The notes under the pieces were generated by a model. It was given only the letters and a program-made list of their open reading frames with translations. It made no database searches and was not told the DNA's origin. A stretch of DNA of 59,204 bases from the NCBI GenBank assembly GCA_030550015.1, contig JAUQQG010000061.1, positions 1 to 59,204 of the forward strand. Reading direction: 5' to 3'. Shown here piece after piece: positions 25,677 through 34,044 of this stretch. Every line of letters begins with the position of its first letter. The first letter of the stretch is position 1. This stretch comes from a bacterium (GTDB lineage: Bacteria; Sysuimicrobiota; Sysuimicrobiia; Sysuimicrobiales; Thermofontiviventaceae). The position numbers were made by a program, and so were the translations under genes.

Positions 25677-26210
25677 CTATGTTGTTCCAGAAAGTTGCTG
25701 ACCGCGGGCCTTCAGCAAAGGAAGGATTCCTCCCGCTGCGAGTACCTCGAGCATCGCTGGAGGGAGCTTCCTTCCCCACAGGGCCTGCCCCGTCCGAAGA
25801 TTCCGGACGAGCGCACCCGCAATCTCCACCTCCGCTGGATCCCCCTCCTCAAAAGCCTCTACGACCCCTGGGCACGGGAGGACCGGTAGCCCGATAGCGA
25901 TCGCGTTACGGAAGAAGAGGCGGCTAAATGACTCTGCCACCACGCACCCCACACCCAGCGCCTTCAGCCCCTCGGGAGCCGTCTCCCTGCTGCTCCCACA
26001 CCCGAAGTTGCGTCCGGCCACGACAATATCCCCGGGCCTGACCTCTTCCGGGAAACGAGGATTCACACTCTCCAAGACGTGCCGCTTGCGCTCCTCCAAC
26101 GGCGCAACAGCGTACGCGCCGGGGGCGAGGAGATCAGTGCTGATGTCGTCCCCGAACTTCCATACACGGCCCTGGACGATCCGTGGCAGAGTACCTTCAA
26201 CTGCGTGCAT
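25677..26210 (-). CDS. leuD: LeuD/aconitase-type small (swivel) subunit
   Basis: Small subunit of 177 aa of an archaeal-type isopropylmalate isomerase/homoaconitase. GDDISTDLLAPGAY and GRNFGCGSSRETAPEGLKALGV define the family, and ESFSRLFFRNAIAIGLPVL follows. The substrate-selecting loop after PGxY reads AYAVAP (residues 32-37). As I recall it is YLRT in homoaconitases and YLVY or YLVM in isopropylmalate isomerases, so this enzyme matches neither. The ATG at 26210 overlaps the leuC stop by 14 bp. The true substrate is therefore open; the leuD name denotes family only. Confidence 0.88.
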   Translation of the reverse strand: MHAVEGTLPRIVQGRVWKFGDDISTDLLAPGAYAVAPLEERKRHVLESVNPRFPEEVRPGDIVVAGRNFGCGSSRETAPEGLKALGVGCVVAESFSRLFFRNAIAIGLPVLPCPGVVEAFEEGDPAEVEIAGALVRNLRTGQALWGRKLPPAMLEVLAAGGILPLLKARGQQLSGTT

Positions 26211-27468
26211 AGGCCACGCCCACCCTTCGTGGGTCTGTGATCCTCCCATACAGGGCGCTGGAGGCAACGGTCGCCGGAGAAGCTAAGTAGATCTCTGCCC
26301 GCGGGCTACCCATACGTCCCTGAAAGTTCCGATTGTGCGTCCCAATGCACCGCTCGCCCTCTCCCAGCAGCCCAAGGTGGCCTCCAAAGCACGGACCACA
26401 CCCCGGGGAAAGGATCGTTGCTCCTGCCTCTGCGAGGATCTGGAGAATCCCTCTCCGCAAGGACTCCTCGTAGATCGCCCTGGAGGCAGGAGCGACGAGG
26501 AGGCGCGTTTCTGGATGCACACGACGGCCAGAGAGGTAACGAGCCGCCACCTCCAGGTCCTCCAGCCTGCCGTTGGTGCAAGAACCAATGAACGCCTGGT
26601 CGATGGGAATCCCTTCCACCTCCCGGACAGGCCGCACATTGTCAACTCGGTGAGGGAGAGCCACTAAGGGTTCAAGGCGCTCTAGTTCAAGGACGACCAC
26701 CTCTGCATAACTCGCATCCACATCGGGGGCGATGGGCCCATCCCATCTGGTCCTTCGCAGGTATCTCGCGGTCACCTCATCCGCCGGGAAGAAGCAGAAC
26801 TTTGCCCCCATCTCCACCGCCATGTTTGCAATCGTGAGGCGACCAGACATATCTAGGGAAGGGATCGCTGGCCCCGTGAACTCAAGTGCCCGATACTGGG
26901 CGAAGTCCGAACCCAGACGCCCAAGGAGAGAGAGAACCACGTCCTTCCAGCAAACTCCATCAGAGAGGGACCCGGAAACTTCACAGCGTATGGTCTGGGG
27001 CACCTGGAACCAGAGGGTACCCGTCGCCAGGACGTAGGCCATCTCCGAAGTACCGATCCCAGTCCCCGCGACGGCAAGGGCCCCGTAGGTTGTGGTATGA
27101 GAATCTGTAGCTACGACGAGCATCCCCGGCTGAACATGTCCTTTCTCCACCATGAGCTGGTGGCAGATTCCGCTTCCCACATCGTAGAAGTGGGCGATGC
27201 TAAACCGGCGAATGCCCTCCCGGATGCGTCGATGGATGTCTGCGACGGCCGCCGAGGGCGCGGGAGAGAAATGGTCAATGACCACGGCAACGCGGCCAGG
27301 ATCCCAGAGACGGTCAATCCCGGTGGATTCCAGGAGGTCGAAAAGGGTGGCTGCGAAGATGTCGTGGATCATGCAAAAGTCGACCCTTGCGGTCACGAAC
27401 TCTCCCGCGGATACTTCCCTCCGCTCCGCCGCCCGTGCAAGGATCTTCTCAGCAAGGGTCATGCCCAT
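26197..27468 (-). CDS. leuC: LeuC/homoaconitase-type large subunit
   Basis: Large aconitase-type subunit of about 423 aa with one [4Fe-4S] cluster. The cluster cysteines are in GSCTNGRLEDL and in SPGCGPCFGG. TDSHTTTYGALAVAGTGIGTSEMA and SGRLTIANMAVEMGAKFCFF are the characteristic segments. It isomerises a 2-hydroxy tricarboxylate-like product to the 3-hydroxy form with the small subunit encoded next. The ATG at 27468 (alternatives 27462, or GTG 27477) has a weak ribosome site. It is the first gene of the 27.5-17.1 kb operon and lies about 110 bp downstream of a duplicated promoter/operator block. Confidence 0.9.
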   Translation of the reverse strand: MGMTLAEKILARAAERREVSAGEFVTARVDFCMIHDIFAATLFDLLESTGIDRLWDPGRVAVVIDHFSPAPSAAVADIHRRIREGIRRFSIAHFYDVGSGICHQLMVEKGHVQPGMLVVATDSHTTTYGALAVAGTGIGTSEMAYVLATGTLWFQVPQTIRCEVSGSLSDGVCWKDVVLSLLGRLGSDFAQYRALEFTGPAIPSLDMSGRLTIANMAVEMGAKFCFFPADEVTARYLRRTRWDGPIAPDVDASYAEVVVLELERLEPLVALPHRVDNVRPVREVEGIPIDQAFIGSCTNGRLEDLEVAARYLSGRRVHPETRLLVAPASRAIYEESLRRGILQILAEAGATILSPGCGPCFGGHLGLLGEGERCIGTHNRNFQGRMGSPRAEIYLASPATVASSALYGRITDPRRVGVAYARS

Positions 27469-27575
27469 AGAGTGCACCGAGCCGCATCAGGCGGGAGCTT
27501 GGAGGGATCGGAGGCAACCTTTGTTTCAAAGTGAGGGGCGATGAAAATAGGGTACGCGCGGCGACTACTACCCGC

Positions 27576-27591
27576 CCGACCGTTTGGTCGG
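27576..27591. promoter_or_regulatory. TetR-type operator, copy 1
   Basis: Sixteen-bp inverted repeat CCGACC-GTTT-GGTCGG with perfect 6-bp arms. It covers the predicted transcription start of the leuC operon, the position of a repressor site. It resembles the operator reported for the Thermus TetR regulator PfmR of phenylacetate and fatty acid genes (from memory). The TetR protein encoded at 17.1-17.7 kb is the obvious candidate. Confidence 0.65.
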
Positions 27592-27595
27592 TTCC

Positions 27596-27625
27596 ATTTT
27601 CCCATGAAACCTTGCGGGTGAGCAA
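27596..27625 (-). promoter_or_regulatory. Candidate promoter of the leuC-to-tetR operon
   Basis: TTGCTC (27620-27625) followed after 18 bp by GAAAAT (27596-27601) on the minus strand. Both boxes are imperfect. The same layout is kept in the second copy at 37.8 kb (TTGTTC-18-GAGAAT), and the TetR-type operator lies just downstream in both. Confidence 0.4.
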
Positions 27626-27647
27626 TCACCCACTCATCCTAATTTCC

Positions 27648-27663
27648 TAGTACAAAAGGACTA
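27648..27663. promoter_or_regulatory. 16-bp dyad TAGTACAAAAGGACTA, copy 1
   Basis: Imperfect palindrome about 25-40 bp upstream of the candidate -35 box. Related sequences stand upstream of two other operons (37882-37897 and 44150-44165). The position suggests an activator site. The regulator is unknown. Confidence 0.45.
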
Positions 27664-27665
27664 TT

Positions 27666-28853
27666 TTAAGGGCGCGGGTCCTGATCTGCATCCTCATGCA
27701 AGACATGCTTGGCCACGATGAGGGTCTGGATCTCGGAGGTGCCCTCATAGATCCGAAGCGCCCGTACCTCCCGGTATAACCGCTCCACGGGGTTCCCCCA
27801 TACCACACCCAGGGCCCCCAGTAGCTGCACAGCTCGGTCCACCACCCGTTGCGCTGCCTCGGTGGCAAACCATTTCGCCATAGACGCCTCGCAAGTACCG
27901 CGGGAACCTTGCACATCCTGCACCCAGGCGGCGCGGTATACCAGGAGGGCACTTGCATCCACTTCCAGGGCCATCTCAGCGATCTTCTGACGCACCAACT
28001 GGAACCTGGCAAGGGGTTTCCCGAAGGCCACGCGCCTTTGCACGTGACGTAGCGCTTCTTTCAGCGCCCGGTGCGCGAATCCGAGAGCAGCTGCTCCAAC
28101 AGTCGTCCGGAAGATGTCCAGGGTCGCCAGGGCGATTTCATAGCCTTGCCCTTCCTGCCCCAGACGTTGGTCCTCTGCCACCCGGCAATCCTCCAGAACC
28201 AGCGTCCCCAGAGGGTGTGGTGCGGAGACTCGGATTTGCTCAGAGACGCGCAGGCCGGGTGTATCCGCATCTAGCACGAAGGCGCTCAGGTCATGTCTTC
28301 CCTCGCCTGTGCGCGCGAATATCACATAGAAGTTCGCTAAGCCTGCATTCGAGATCCACGTTTTTGTCCCGTTCAGGATGTACACATCCCCTTTTCGGCG
28401 GGCTGTTGTCCGGATGGCACCTATATCCGATCCTGCCTCTGGTTCAGAGAGGGCAAACGCAGCAACCCGCTGGCCCGTAGCTACCCCCGGCAGGTACCTC
28501 TGGCGAAGCTCACGGGATCCGAAAAAGCTGATGGGTGCGCTTCCAAGCCCTTGCATGGCGAATGCGAAATCCGCAAGGCCTGACCGCTGTGCGAGGGTCT
28601 CCCGCGCGAGGCAAAGGCTACGCACGTCCAAGCTTTCATGTACCCCTCCCCACTCCTTTGGCACGCAGTAGCGAAGCCACCCTGCCTTCCCCAGTTGATG
28701 GATCCAGCGACACGCTGCCTCCCTAGGATCATCTTCCTCCGATCCCTCGATCTCCTCCGCGACGAGCGGTAACCACTCCTCTAACGCTTTAGCCAACTGT
28801 CTGTGGGATTGCTCGAAGAAAGGCCAAGCGAGGTGGCAAGTTTCCATGGGCAA
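27666..28853 (-). CDS. Acyl-CoA dehydrogenase
   Basis: FAD-dependent acyl-CoA dehydrogenase of 395 aa. FAD/substrate motifs AFALSEPEAGSDIGAIRTTA and NGTKTWISNAGLANFYVIFA are intact, and the catalytic Glu is in RIYEGTSEIQ near the C-terminus. RVAFGKPLARFQLVRQKIAEM is also typical. It introduces the alpha,beta double bond and passes electrons to ETF. It lies 4 bp after a crotonase and follows an acyl-CoA ligase, so a set ligase-dehydrogenase-hydratase exists for one acid. A cyclohexanecarboxyl-CoA or dicarboxyl-CoA substrate is possible; the sequence does not settle it. Its stop codon directly precedes the duplicated 92-bp block. Confidence 0.92.
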   Translation of the reverse strand: MPMETCHLAWPFFEQSHRQLAKALEEWLPLVAEEIEGSEEDDPREAACRWIHQLGKAGWLRYCVPKEWGGVHESLDVRSLCLARETLAQRSGLADFAFAMQGLGSAPISFFGSRELRQRYLPGVATGQRVAAFALSEPEAGSDIGAIRTTARRKGDVYILNGTKTWISNAGLANFYVIFARTGEGRHDLSAFVLDADTPGLRVSEQIRVSAPHPLGTLVLEDCRVAEDQRLGQEGQGYEIALATLDIFRTTVGAAALGFAHRALKEALRHVQRRVAFGKPLARFQLVRQKIAEMALEVDASALLVYRAAWVQDVQGSRGTCEASMAKWFATEAAQRVVDRAVQLLGALGVVWGNPVERLYREVRALRIYEGTSEIQTLIVAKHVLHEDADQDPRP

Positions 28854-28857
28854 TGCC

Positions 28858-29667
28858 TCAATCCCCTCGGAAGGAAGGCCTGCGCTTCTCTACGAAGGCC
28901 TGGTAGCCGCGTGCGAAGTCCTGTGTCTGCATGCAGATGGCCTGCGCCTGTGCTTCGCATCTGATCGCTTCGTCCAGGGACATATCCCACTCCATATGGA
29001 GCATGCGCTTGGTCATCGCCTGGGCGAAGGTGGGTCCCTCGGCAAGCTCGCGGGCCAGGGTATAGGTCTCCTCCAGCAACCGCTCCGGGTCGCACAACCG
29101 GTTGAAGAAGCCCCACCGCTCAGCTTCCTCACCAGTTATCTCACGTCCCGTATACAGCAGCTCGGTCGCGCGGCCCAACCCGATAATCCGCGGGAGCAAT
29201 GCGCAAGCCCCCATGTCGCATCCTGCAAGCCCCACCCGGTTAAACAGAAAGGCCACACGGCAACGGGGAGTGCCGATGCGCAGGTCTGCTGCGGACGCGA
29301 TCATGGCTCCTGCCCCCACGCACACGCCATCCACCGCAGCGATAATCGGTTGTGGGCAGTGGCGCATCGCAATTACGAGATCACCTGTCATGCGTGTGAA
29401 CTCCAACTTTCCCGGCATATCCAGATCGAGAAGTGGGCGGATGATCTCATACACGTCCCCTCCTGAGCAGAAGTTCCCCCCTGCTCCTGTGATAACCACC
29501 ACCTTCACGTCCTCTACGCGTTCCATCATGCGGAAGGTGTCCCTAAGTTCCGAATAGGTCTCGAAGGTCAAGGCATTCTTGCGCTCCGGCCTGTTGAGAG
29601 TGATTGTTGCAACACCGTCATCGACCTCCCACCGGAAGTGGCGTGGCTGGATCTCCTTCCCTCGCAT
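28858..29667 (-). CDS. Enoyl-CoA hydratase family protein
   Basis: Crotonase-fold protein of 269 aa. The oxyanion-hole motif [16 protein letters not shown] is present. The first catalytic position, [19 protein letters not shown], has Ala-Met where hydratases usually carry Glu, and the second position reads [13 protein letters not shown]. The two-glutamate hydratase signature is therefore lost. It may act as an isomerase, a hydrolase or a dehydratase rather than a classical hydratase. It is encoded between an acyl-CoA ligase and an acyl-CoA dehydrogenase in the benzoate-CoA ligase operon. The start ATG 29667 follows GGGAGG. Confidence 0.88.
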   Translation of the reverse strand: MRGKEIQPRHFRWEVDDGVATITLNRPERKNALTFETYSELRDTFRMMERVEDVKVVVITGAGGNFCSGGDVYEIIRPLLDLDMPGKLEFTRMTGDLVIAMRHCPQPIIAAVDGVCVGAGAMIASAADLRIGTPRCRVAFLFNRVGLAGCDMGACALLPRIIGLGRATELLYTGREITGEEAERWGFFNRLCDPERLLEETYTLARELAEGPTFAQAMTKRMLHMEWDMSLDEAIRCEAQAQAICMQTQDFARGYQAFVEKRRPSFRGD

Positions 29668-29713
29668 AGAAAACCTCCCTGAAGGTCACTCTTAGCATTG
29701 CCCGCGGAGATGC

Positions 29714-31291
29714 TCAGGATCCTAGGGCACTGCGGAACCTCTCCCTTGCATGCTCCCTGCCTTTCTCCCGCTCTACTAGCACCCGACGCAGAATCTTGCC
29801 CACAGCAGATTTAGGCAACTCCTCCACAAACTCTACCTCGCGGACCTTCTTGTACGGTGCTATCCGCTCTTCCACAAAGCGCATGAGCTCCTCCGCAGTA
29901 ACAGGGGCTCGCCGCACCACGAAGGCCTTGGGCACCTGACCGAACTCGGGGTGTTCCTTGGGGATCACACACGCCTCCCGGACCGCAGGATGTTCGCGCA
30001 AAACCTCCTCCAGCTCCGCAGGAGGAATGGAATAGCCCTTGTACTTGATTATCTCCTTGCACCGATCCACCCACCACATGTACCCCTCGTGGTCAAAGCG
30101 CACAAGGTCGCCTGTGCGGAACCACCCTTCTCGGAAGGCTTCCTGGTTCGTTTCCGTATCCTGCCAGTAGCCCGCGGTTACCATGTCGCCCCGCAAGAGG
30201 AGCTCCCCTACTTGGCCGGGGCCTAGATCCTCTCCTGTCTCAGGATCCACCACGCGCTCCTCCAGGTTCGGGATGGGTGGTCCGACAGATCTCGGCTTCA
30301 ACGGGAAAGGCGGGATCATGATGTTCATGGGCCCTGCGCACTCGGTCATCCCGATGTGCTCGGTAACAGGACATCCAAAGACGCGCTCCGCACGCCGGCT
30401 CAACTCCACATCGAGAGGGAGCGCCGCAGTGTTCACAAACCGGAGGCCACGGTAGTGGAAGCCCTGCGCCTCAGCAGCCTCCACCAGATCCTTCAGGGCC
30501 GGGGGGACCCCGAACAGCTCGCGCGCCTGGTGATCTTCAACAAGACGCAGAACCTCCCCCGGGTCGAAATGCGGAGTCAGGATCTGCCGTGCACCTAGGC
30601 AGATGCCTGCGTTTAGGAACGTAAGGAGCCCTGCGCAATGGGAGAAAGGGAGGTAATGCACGTAAACTGATTGATCGGTGATAAAACCCATTGCATTGCT
30701 GGCCAGAAGGTCTGCCACCACGTTGCGATGGGTGAGCATGATGCCCTTTGGCCATCCTGTGGTGCCACTAGAGTATAGGATGCATGCTAGGTCGCGATCT
30801 GGATCGATGCAAACTGGCTCCGGCTCTAGGGATGGTGGAGTCAGGTTCGAAACCTCTTCCATTTCCAGCACATGTCGAACAAAGGGAAGCCCAGCCACCA
30901 GCTCCCGAAGCTGCGCGCGCCTCTGAGGAGAGGCGACCACCGCAGCAGCTTGCGTGTTCTCGATGGCCCGGATCACCTCCGTGGCCTTAAGCAGAGGGTT
31001 CAAGGGTACCACAATACCCCCTGCCCGCAGCACGCCGTAAAAAGCTGATGGGTAGTGGGGGCAATTGGGGGACAGGAGCACGACCCGCTCCCCTTTCTTA
31101 ATTCCCAGCTCCTGGAGCGCCCGGGCAACCCTCCCCGATGTCCTCCACAGATCGCGGTAGGTGACCTCCCTGCCCGTGGGGCCCCATATCAGCGCTGGGC
31201 GTTCAGGCTGGATTCTAGCCCACCGCTCTACGAGCTGGAAGACCGGCACTACGGGAACTTGAAAAGATTGCACAAAAGGGTTGCGGAACAT
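29714..31291 (-). CDS. Acyl-CoA synthetase (AMP-forming)
   Basis: ANL-superfamily ligase of 525 aa activating a carboxylic acid to its CoA ester. AMP-binding loop YSSGTTGWPKGIMLTHRN, adenine region GMTECAGPMN, hinge GWFRTGDLVRFDHEGYMWWVDRCKEIIKYKG and the C-terminal catalytic Lys in PKSAVGKILRRVL are all present. It is distinct from the benzoate-CoA ligase 5 kb upstream in the same operon. A cyclohexanecarboxylate, 4-coumarate or medium-chain acid could be the substrate. The start ATG 31291 follows GGAGGGGGGAG; the 139-bp spacer upstream shows nothing strong. Confidence 0.92.
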   Translation of the reverse strand: MFRNPFVQSFQVPVVPVFQLVERWARIQPERPALIWGPTGREVTYRDLWRTSGRVARALQELGIKKGERVVLLSPNCPHYPSAFYGVLRAGGIVVPLNPLLKATEVIRAIENTQAAAVVASPQRRAQLRELVAGLPFVRHVLEMEEVSNLTPPSLEPEPVCIDPDRDLACILYSSGTTGWPKGIMLTHRNVVADLLASNAMGFITDQSVYVHYLPFSHCAGLLTFLNAGICLGARQILTPHFDPGEVLRLVEDHQARELFGVPPALKDLVEAAEAQGFHYRGLRFVNTAALPLDVELSRRAERVFGCPVTEHIGMTECAGPMNIMIPPFPLKPRSVGPPIPNLEERVVDPETGEDLGPGQVGELLLRGDMVTAGYWQDTETNQEAFREGWFRTGDLVRFDHEGYMWWVDRCKEIIKYKGYSIPPAELEEVLREHPAVREACVIPKEHPEFGQVPKAFVVRRAPVTAEELMRFVEERIAPYKKVREVEFVEELPKSAVGKILRRVLVEREKGREHARERFRSALGS

Positions 31292-31430
31292 CTCCCCCCT
31301 CCGCCAGCCATTGGTGCCTTCTCCTAGTCGGCTTGTTGCTTATGCAGGTGGACAAGAACGATGCTCATGCGCATCTTTGGGTCTTTCTTCGCATTCGTTA
31401 GGGGTCCCTACCAAAATCCGCTTCAGGAAT

Positions 31431-32480
31431 CTAATATGGTGACTTAGCTCTTGAGTTCGTTCGCTGGCTGAGTGGGTCTCCATCTTCATCGGCGGCTACG
31501 CCCCTGCCTACTTGTCCACGCTGGGTACTCGACTGCACCATCTCCCATCCCCGCTGCAGAAGAGTAACCGTCCCCTCTCGGAAGACAAGGAAGAGCGCGA
31601 CAAGAAGCACACCGTAGGCCAGCACTGTGAGTTGCCCAAACGGTCGCACGATTGCGTCTACGATTGTGAATACAATAGCCCCCACCACAGGTCCCAGAAG
31701 AGTCCGCATCCCACCCAGCAGCAAGACGATCAACACGGGGATGTCCACGTGCCCCACGGAGAACAGAGAAGGGCTGATGAATCCGTTCCAATCTGCGAAC
31801 AAGGCTCCCACCAGGCTGATGAATCCCGCCGCTAAGGCCGCAACCCCCACTTTGTATCGCGCCACATCGATTCCCGAGAGCTCCGCGCTGACTTCATCGT
31901 CGCTGAGCGCGTGAAGAGCCAGTCCGTGCCGAGACCCCATAATCTCCTGGTACACAGCCAGGGCCGCAACGAGCACCGCCAGCAGGATATAGTAAGCCTG
32001 GACGGGATTCTCTGCGAGACCCACGCCGAGCCCCTGGGTAACGATCCCGGTCTCACCGTTGGTGTACTTCCGCAGACCTAGGACTAGGTTCTGGAAGATG
32101 AGGGAAACGGCCAGAGTCACGATACCCACGAACAGGACGCCAAATCCCCGGCGCACCCCTACGTAGCTCAGAAACGCCCCCAACCCTGTAGCGATCGCCA
32201 CCGCCACGGCTATAGCGGCGACTGGGTTGAGCCCGGCGTTGCGCACGAGCAGCACAGACCCGTATGCGCCTGTGCCCGCGAGGACACCTATGCACAGGAA
32301 GAGCTGGCGCGTGTGCCCGAAAAGCAAATTGAACCCTACTGCGTAGGTTGCAAGCATAAGCAGGAACGTTGCGATGCGCAACACATACCCGCTTTCCCTC
32401 ACAAACAGGGGAACCGCCGCGAGGGCGATCCCTGTCCCGAGAACCGGCAACATGTGGGAGAGCACTGGGCGAGCATTCAT
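31431..32480 (-). CDS. livM: Branched-chain-amino-acid-type ABC permease LivM (second importer)
   Basis: Permease of 349 aa with about nine hydrophobic helices. It has the LivM regions TYAVGFNLLFGHTRQLFLCIGVLAGTGAY and LALHALSDDEVSAELSGIDVARYKVG (coupling loop). The usual GYxGQxSLG reads GHTRQLFLC, a noticeable deviation. The start ATG 32480 overlaps the livH stop as ATGA. The C-terminal tail of about 30 residues is hydrophilic and extra to the family core. Confidence 0.92.
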   Translation of the reverse strand: MNARPVLSHMLPVLGTGIALAAVPLFVRESGYVLRIATFLLMLATYAVGFNLLFGHTRQLFLCIGVLAGTGAYGSVLLVRNAGLNPVAAIAVAVAIATGLGAFLSYVGVRRGFGVLFVGIVTLAVSLIFQNLVLGLRKYTNGETGIVTQGLGVGLAENPVQAYYILLAVLVAALAVYQEIMGSRHGLALHALSDDEVSAELSGIDVARYKVGVAALAAGFISLVGALFADWNGFISPSLFSVGHVDIPVLIVLLLGGMRTLLGPVVGAIVFTIVDAIVRPFGQLTVLAYGVLLVALFLVFREGTVTLLQRGWEMVQSSTQRGQVGRGVAADEDGDPLSQRTNSRAKSPY

Positions 32481-33331
32481 GGCCAGTATGCCAGCAAGCC
32501 CTGGGGCCGTACCAGGAGCGTCGTCACCGTCACGGCGAGGAGCGCGATCCAGGTAAGATAGGTACCCACCCAGTAGCTCATTGTAGTATTCACCAACCCC
32601 AGCAGAAGGCTCGCGAGGAACGTACCCGTCAGGCTTCGCACCCCGCCTACCACGGCGACGATGAGAGCCAGAATCGTGAATTCAGCCCCCATGTCGGGGC
32701 CCAGGTAGGAGAAAAAGCCCTGGGCAATGGCGGCCAGCCCAGCCAATAGCCCGCTCAGGAAAAGGGTGAAGGTTCGGACCCGATCCACGTCTACCCCGCA
32801 AAGTAAAGCTCCTGCCTCGTTCTGGATGATGCACCGGATCGCCTTCCCCAGCATCGTGCTCTTCAAGAATCCCAGAAGGACCCCGAAGGTGGTTAGCGCG
32901 AGACCGCCGACTGCGAGGCTCGCAGTGCGCACCGTGATACCGAACAGGTCCACTGAGGTAGTCGGTAGTCGCAGGGTGAGGGCGACGTTAGGATAGCGGT
33001 ACGTAAAGAACCCGTCCAGCGCAAAAGATGTCCCCAAGGTCAAGATAAGGGCAAGGATCAGCCGCTCCTCACCATGGCGGGAGTATGCAGGCCGCAGGAG
33101 GGTACGGTCGATGAACCACGCCAGGGCGCCCGATGCGATCACCCCTGCGCTACATGCGACTACCGGAGGTCTCCCACCCTGGAGGAGGAGCGCGGCAATA
33201 AGTCCGCCAGCAACCGCCACCTCACCGTGGGCCAAGTTCAGAATACCGCCTAAGCCGTACACGAAGACCATGCCCACGCTTAACAGTGCCAGCTGCAAAC
33301 CCAGCACCAGGCCATCTATCACGATACTCAT
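32477..33331 (-). CDS. livH: Branched-chain-amino-acid-type ABC permease LivH (second importer)
   Basis: Permease of 284 aa. VLGLQLALLSVGMVFVYGLGGILNLAHGEVAVAGG is the LivH N-terminal signature and MLGKAIRCIIQNEAGALLCGVDVDRV the coupling loop. The ATG at 33331 overlaps the livF stop as ATGA; a longer frame upstream would lie inside livF. The order in this importer is K-G-F-H-M, unlike the K-H-M-G-F order of the other two. Confidence 0.93.
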   Translation of the reverse strand: MSIVIDGLVLGLQLALLSVGMVFVYGLGGILNLAHGEVAVAGGLIAALLLQGGRPPVVACSAGVIASGALAWFIDRTLLRPAYSRHGEERLILALILTLGTSFALDGFFTYRYPNVALTLRLPTTSVDLFGITVRTASLAVGGLALTTFGVLLGFLKSTMLGKAIRCIIQNEAGALLCGVDVDRVRTFTLFLSGLLAGLAAIAQGFFSYLGPDMGAEFTILALIVAVVGGVRSLTGTFLASLLLGLVNTTMSYWVGTYLTWIALLAVTVTTLLVRPQGLLAYWP

Positions 33332-34044
33332 CCGCCTACCCCTCCGATCCCGCCCAAGTACGCCTTCCTCAGCTCGGAGCTTCCGCGCAGAGAGGAGGCC
33401 CCGCCACAAAACGCTACACGCCCCTCCTTGAGCACGTAGACCCGTGCGCACAGGGATAGTGCTGCGCCCACTTGCTGCTCCGCCAAAAGGATGGTCACCC
33501 CTTCTCGTCGCAACGCCTCCAGACGCCGATAGAGCTCCGCCACGAGCAGCGGCGCAAGACCTGTGGAGGGTTCATCGAGAAGGAGAAGCTTGGGCTGCGC
33601 CATGAGGGCCCTGGCGATCGCAAGCATCTGCTGCTCGCCTCCGCTCAGAGTCCCTGCCCGCTGACTGCGACGCTCTGCAAGCCGAGGGAAGAGCTCAAAG
33701 ACAAGTTCTAGACGAGACTGGAAGGCCCGTGGGCAGCAGTAAGCCCCCAGTTCCAGGTTCTCCAAGACAGTAAGCTGAGGGAATAGTTCCCGCTCCGCAG
33801 CTACGTAGACAATACCCCGCTGGACAACCTGGGGAGGCCGCAAGCCATTGAGCGGGACGCCTTCAAAAAGAATAGATCCACTGCGGGGCCGAAGCAGTCC
33901 TACCAGCGCCCGGAACAAAGTGGTCTTGCCGGAGCCGTTGGGTCCTAGCACCGCAGTCGCCTCCCCTGCAGGGACCTCCAGGGTTACACCACGGATCACG
34001 GATACATCGTTGTATCCTACCCATAGCTCACGAACTTCCAGCAT
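33328..34044 (-). CDS. livF: Branched-chain-amino-acid-type ABC ATPase LivF (second importer)
   Basis: ATPase of 238 aa, typical LivF length. Walker A GPNGSGKTTLF, signature [16 protein letters not shown], Walker [14 protein letters not shown] and AAERELFPQLTVLENL are present. The start overlaps the end of livG by 17 bp. Confidence 0.94.
   Translation of the reverse strand: MLEVRELWVGYNDVSVIRGVTLEVPAGEATAVLGPNGSGKTTLFRALVGLLRPRSGSILFEGVPLNGLRPPQVVQRGIVYVAAERELFPQLTVLENLELGAYCCPRAFQSRLELVFELFPRLAERRSQRAGTLSGGEQQMLAIARALMAQPKLLLLDEPSTGLAPLLVAELYRRLEALRREGVTILLAEQQVGAALSLCARVYVLKEGRVAFCGGASSLRGSSELRKAYLGGIGGVGG

Larger units (their letters stand above)
27576..27667. repeat. Duplicated promoter/operator block, copy 1
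   Basis: A 92-bp block that aligns without gaps to 37810-37901 in the same orientation, with 7 mismatches by my alignment. It contains the TetR-type operator, the candidate promoter and the 16-bp dyad. In the direction of transcription it begins exactly at the stop codon of the acyl-CoA dehydrogenase gene. It fills much of the 198-bp spacer before leuC; the rest of the spacer shows no gene. Confidence 0.9.

Noticed and set aside
31292-31430. Terminator between livM and the acyl-CoA ligase (GATGC-N6-GCATC)
   Set aside because: Only a 5-bp stem without a T run; the genes look co-transcribed.
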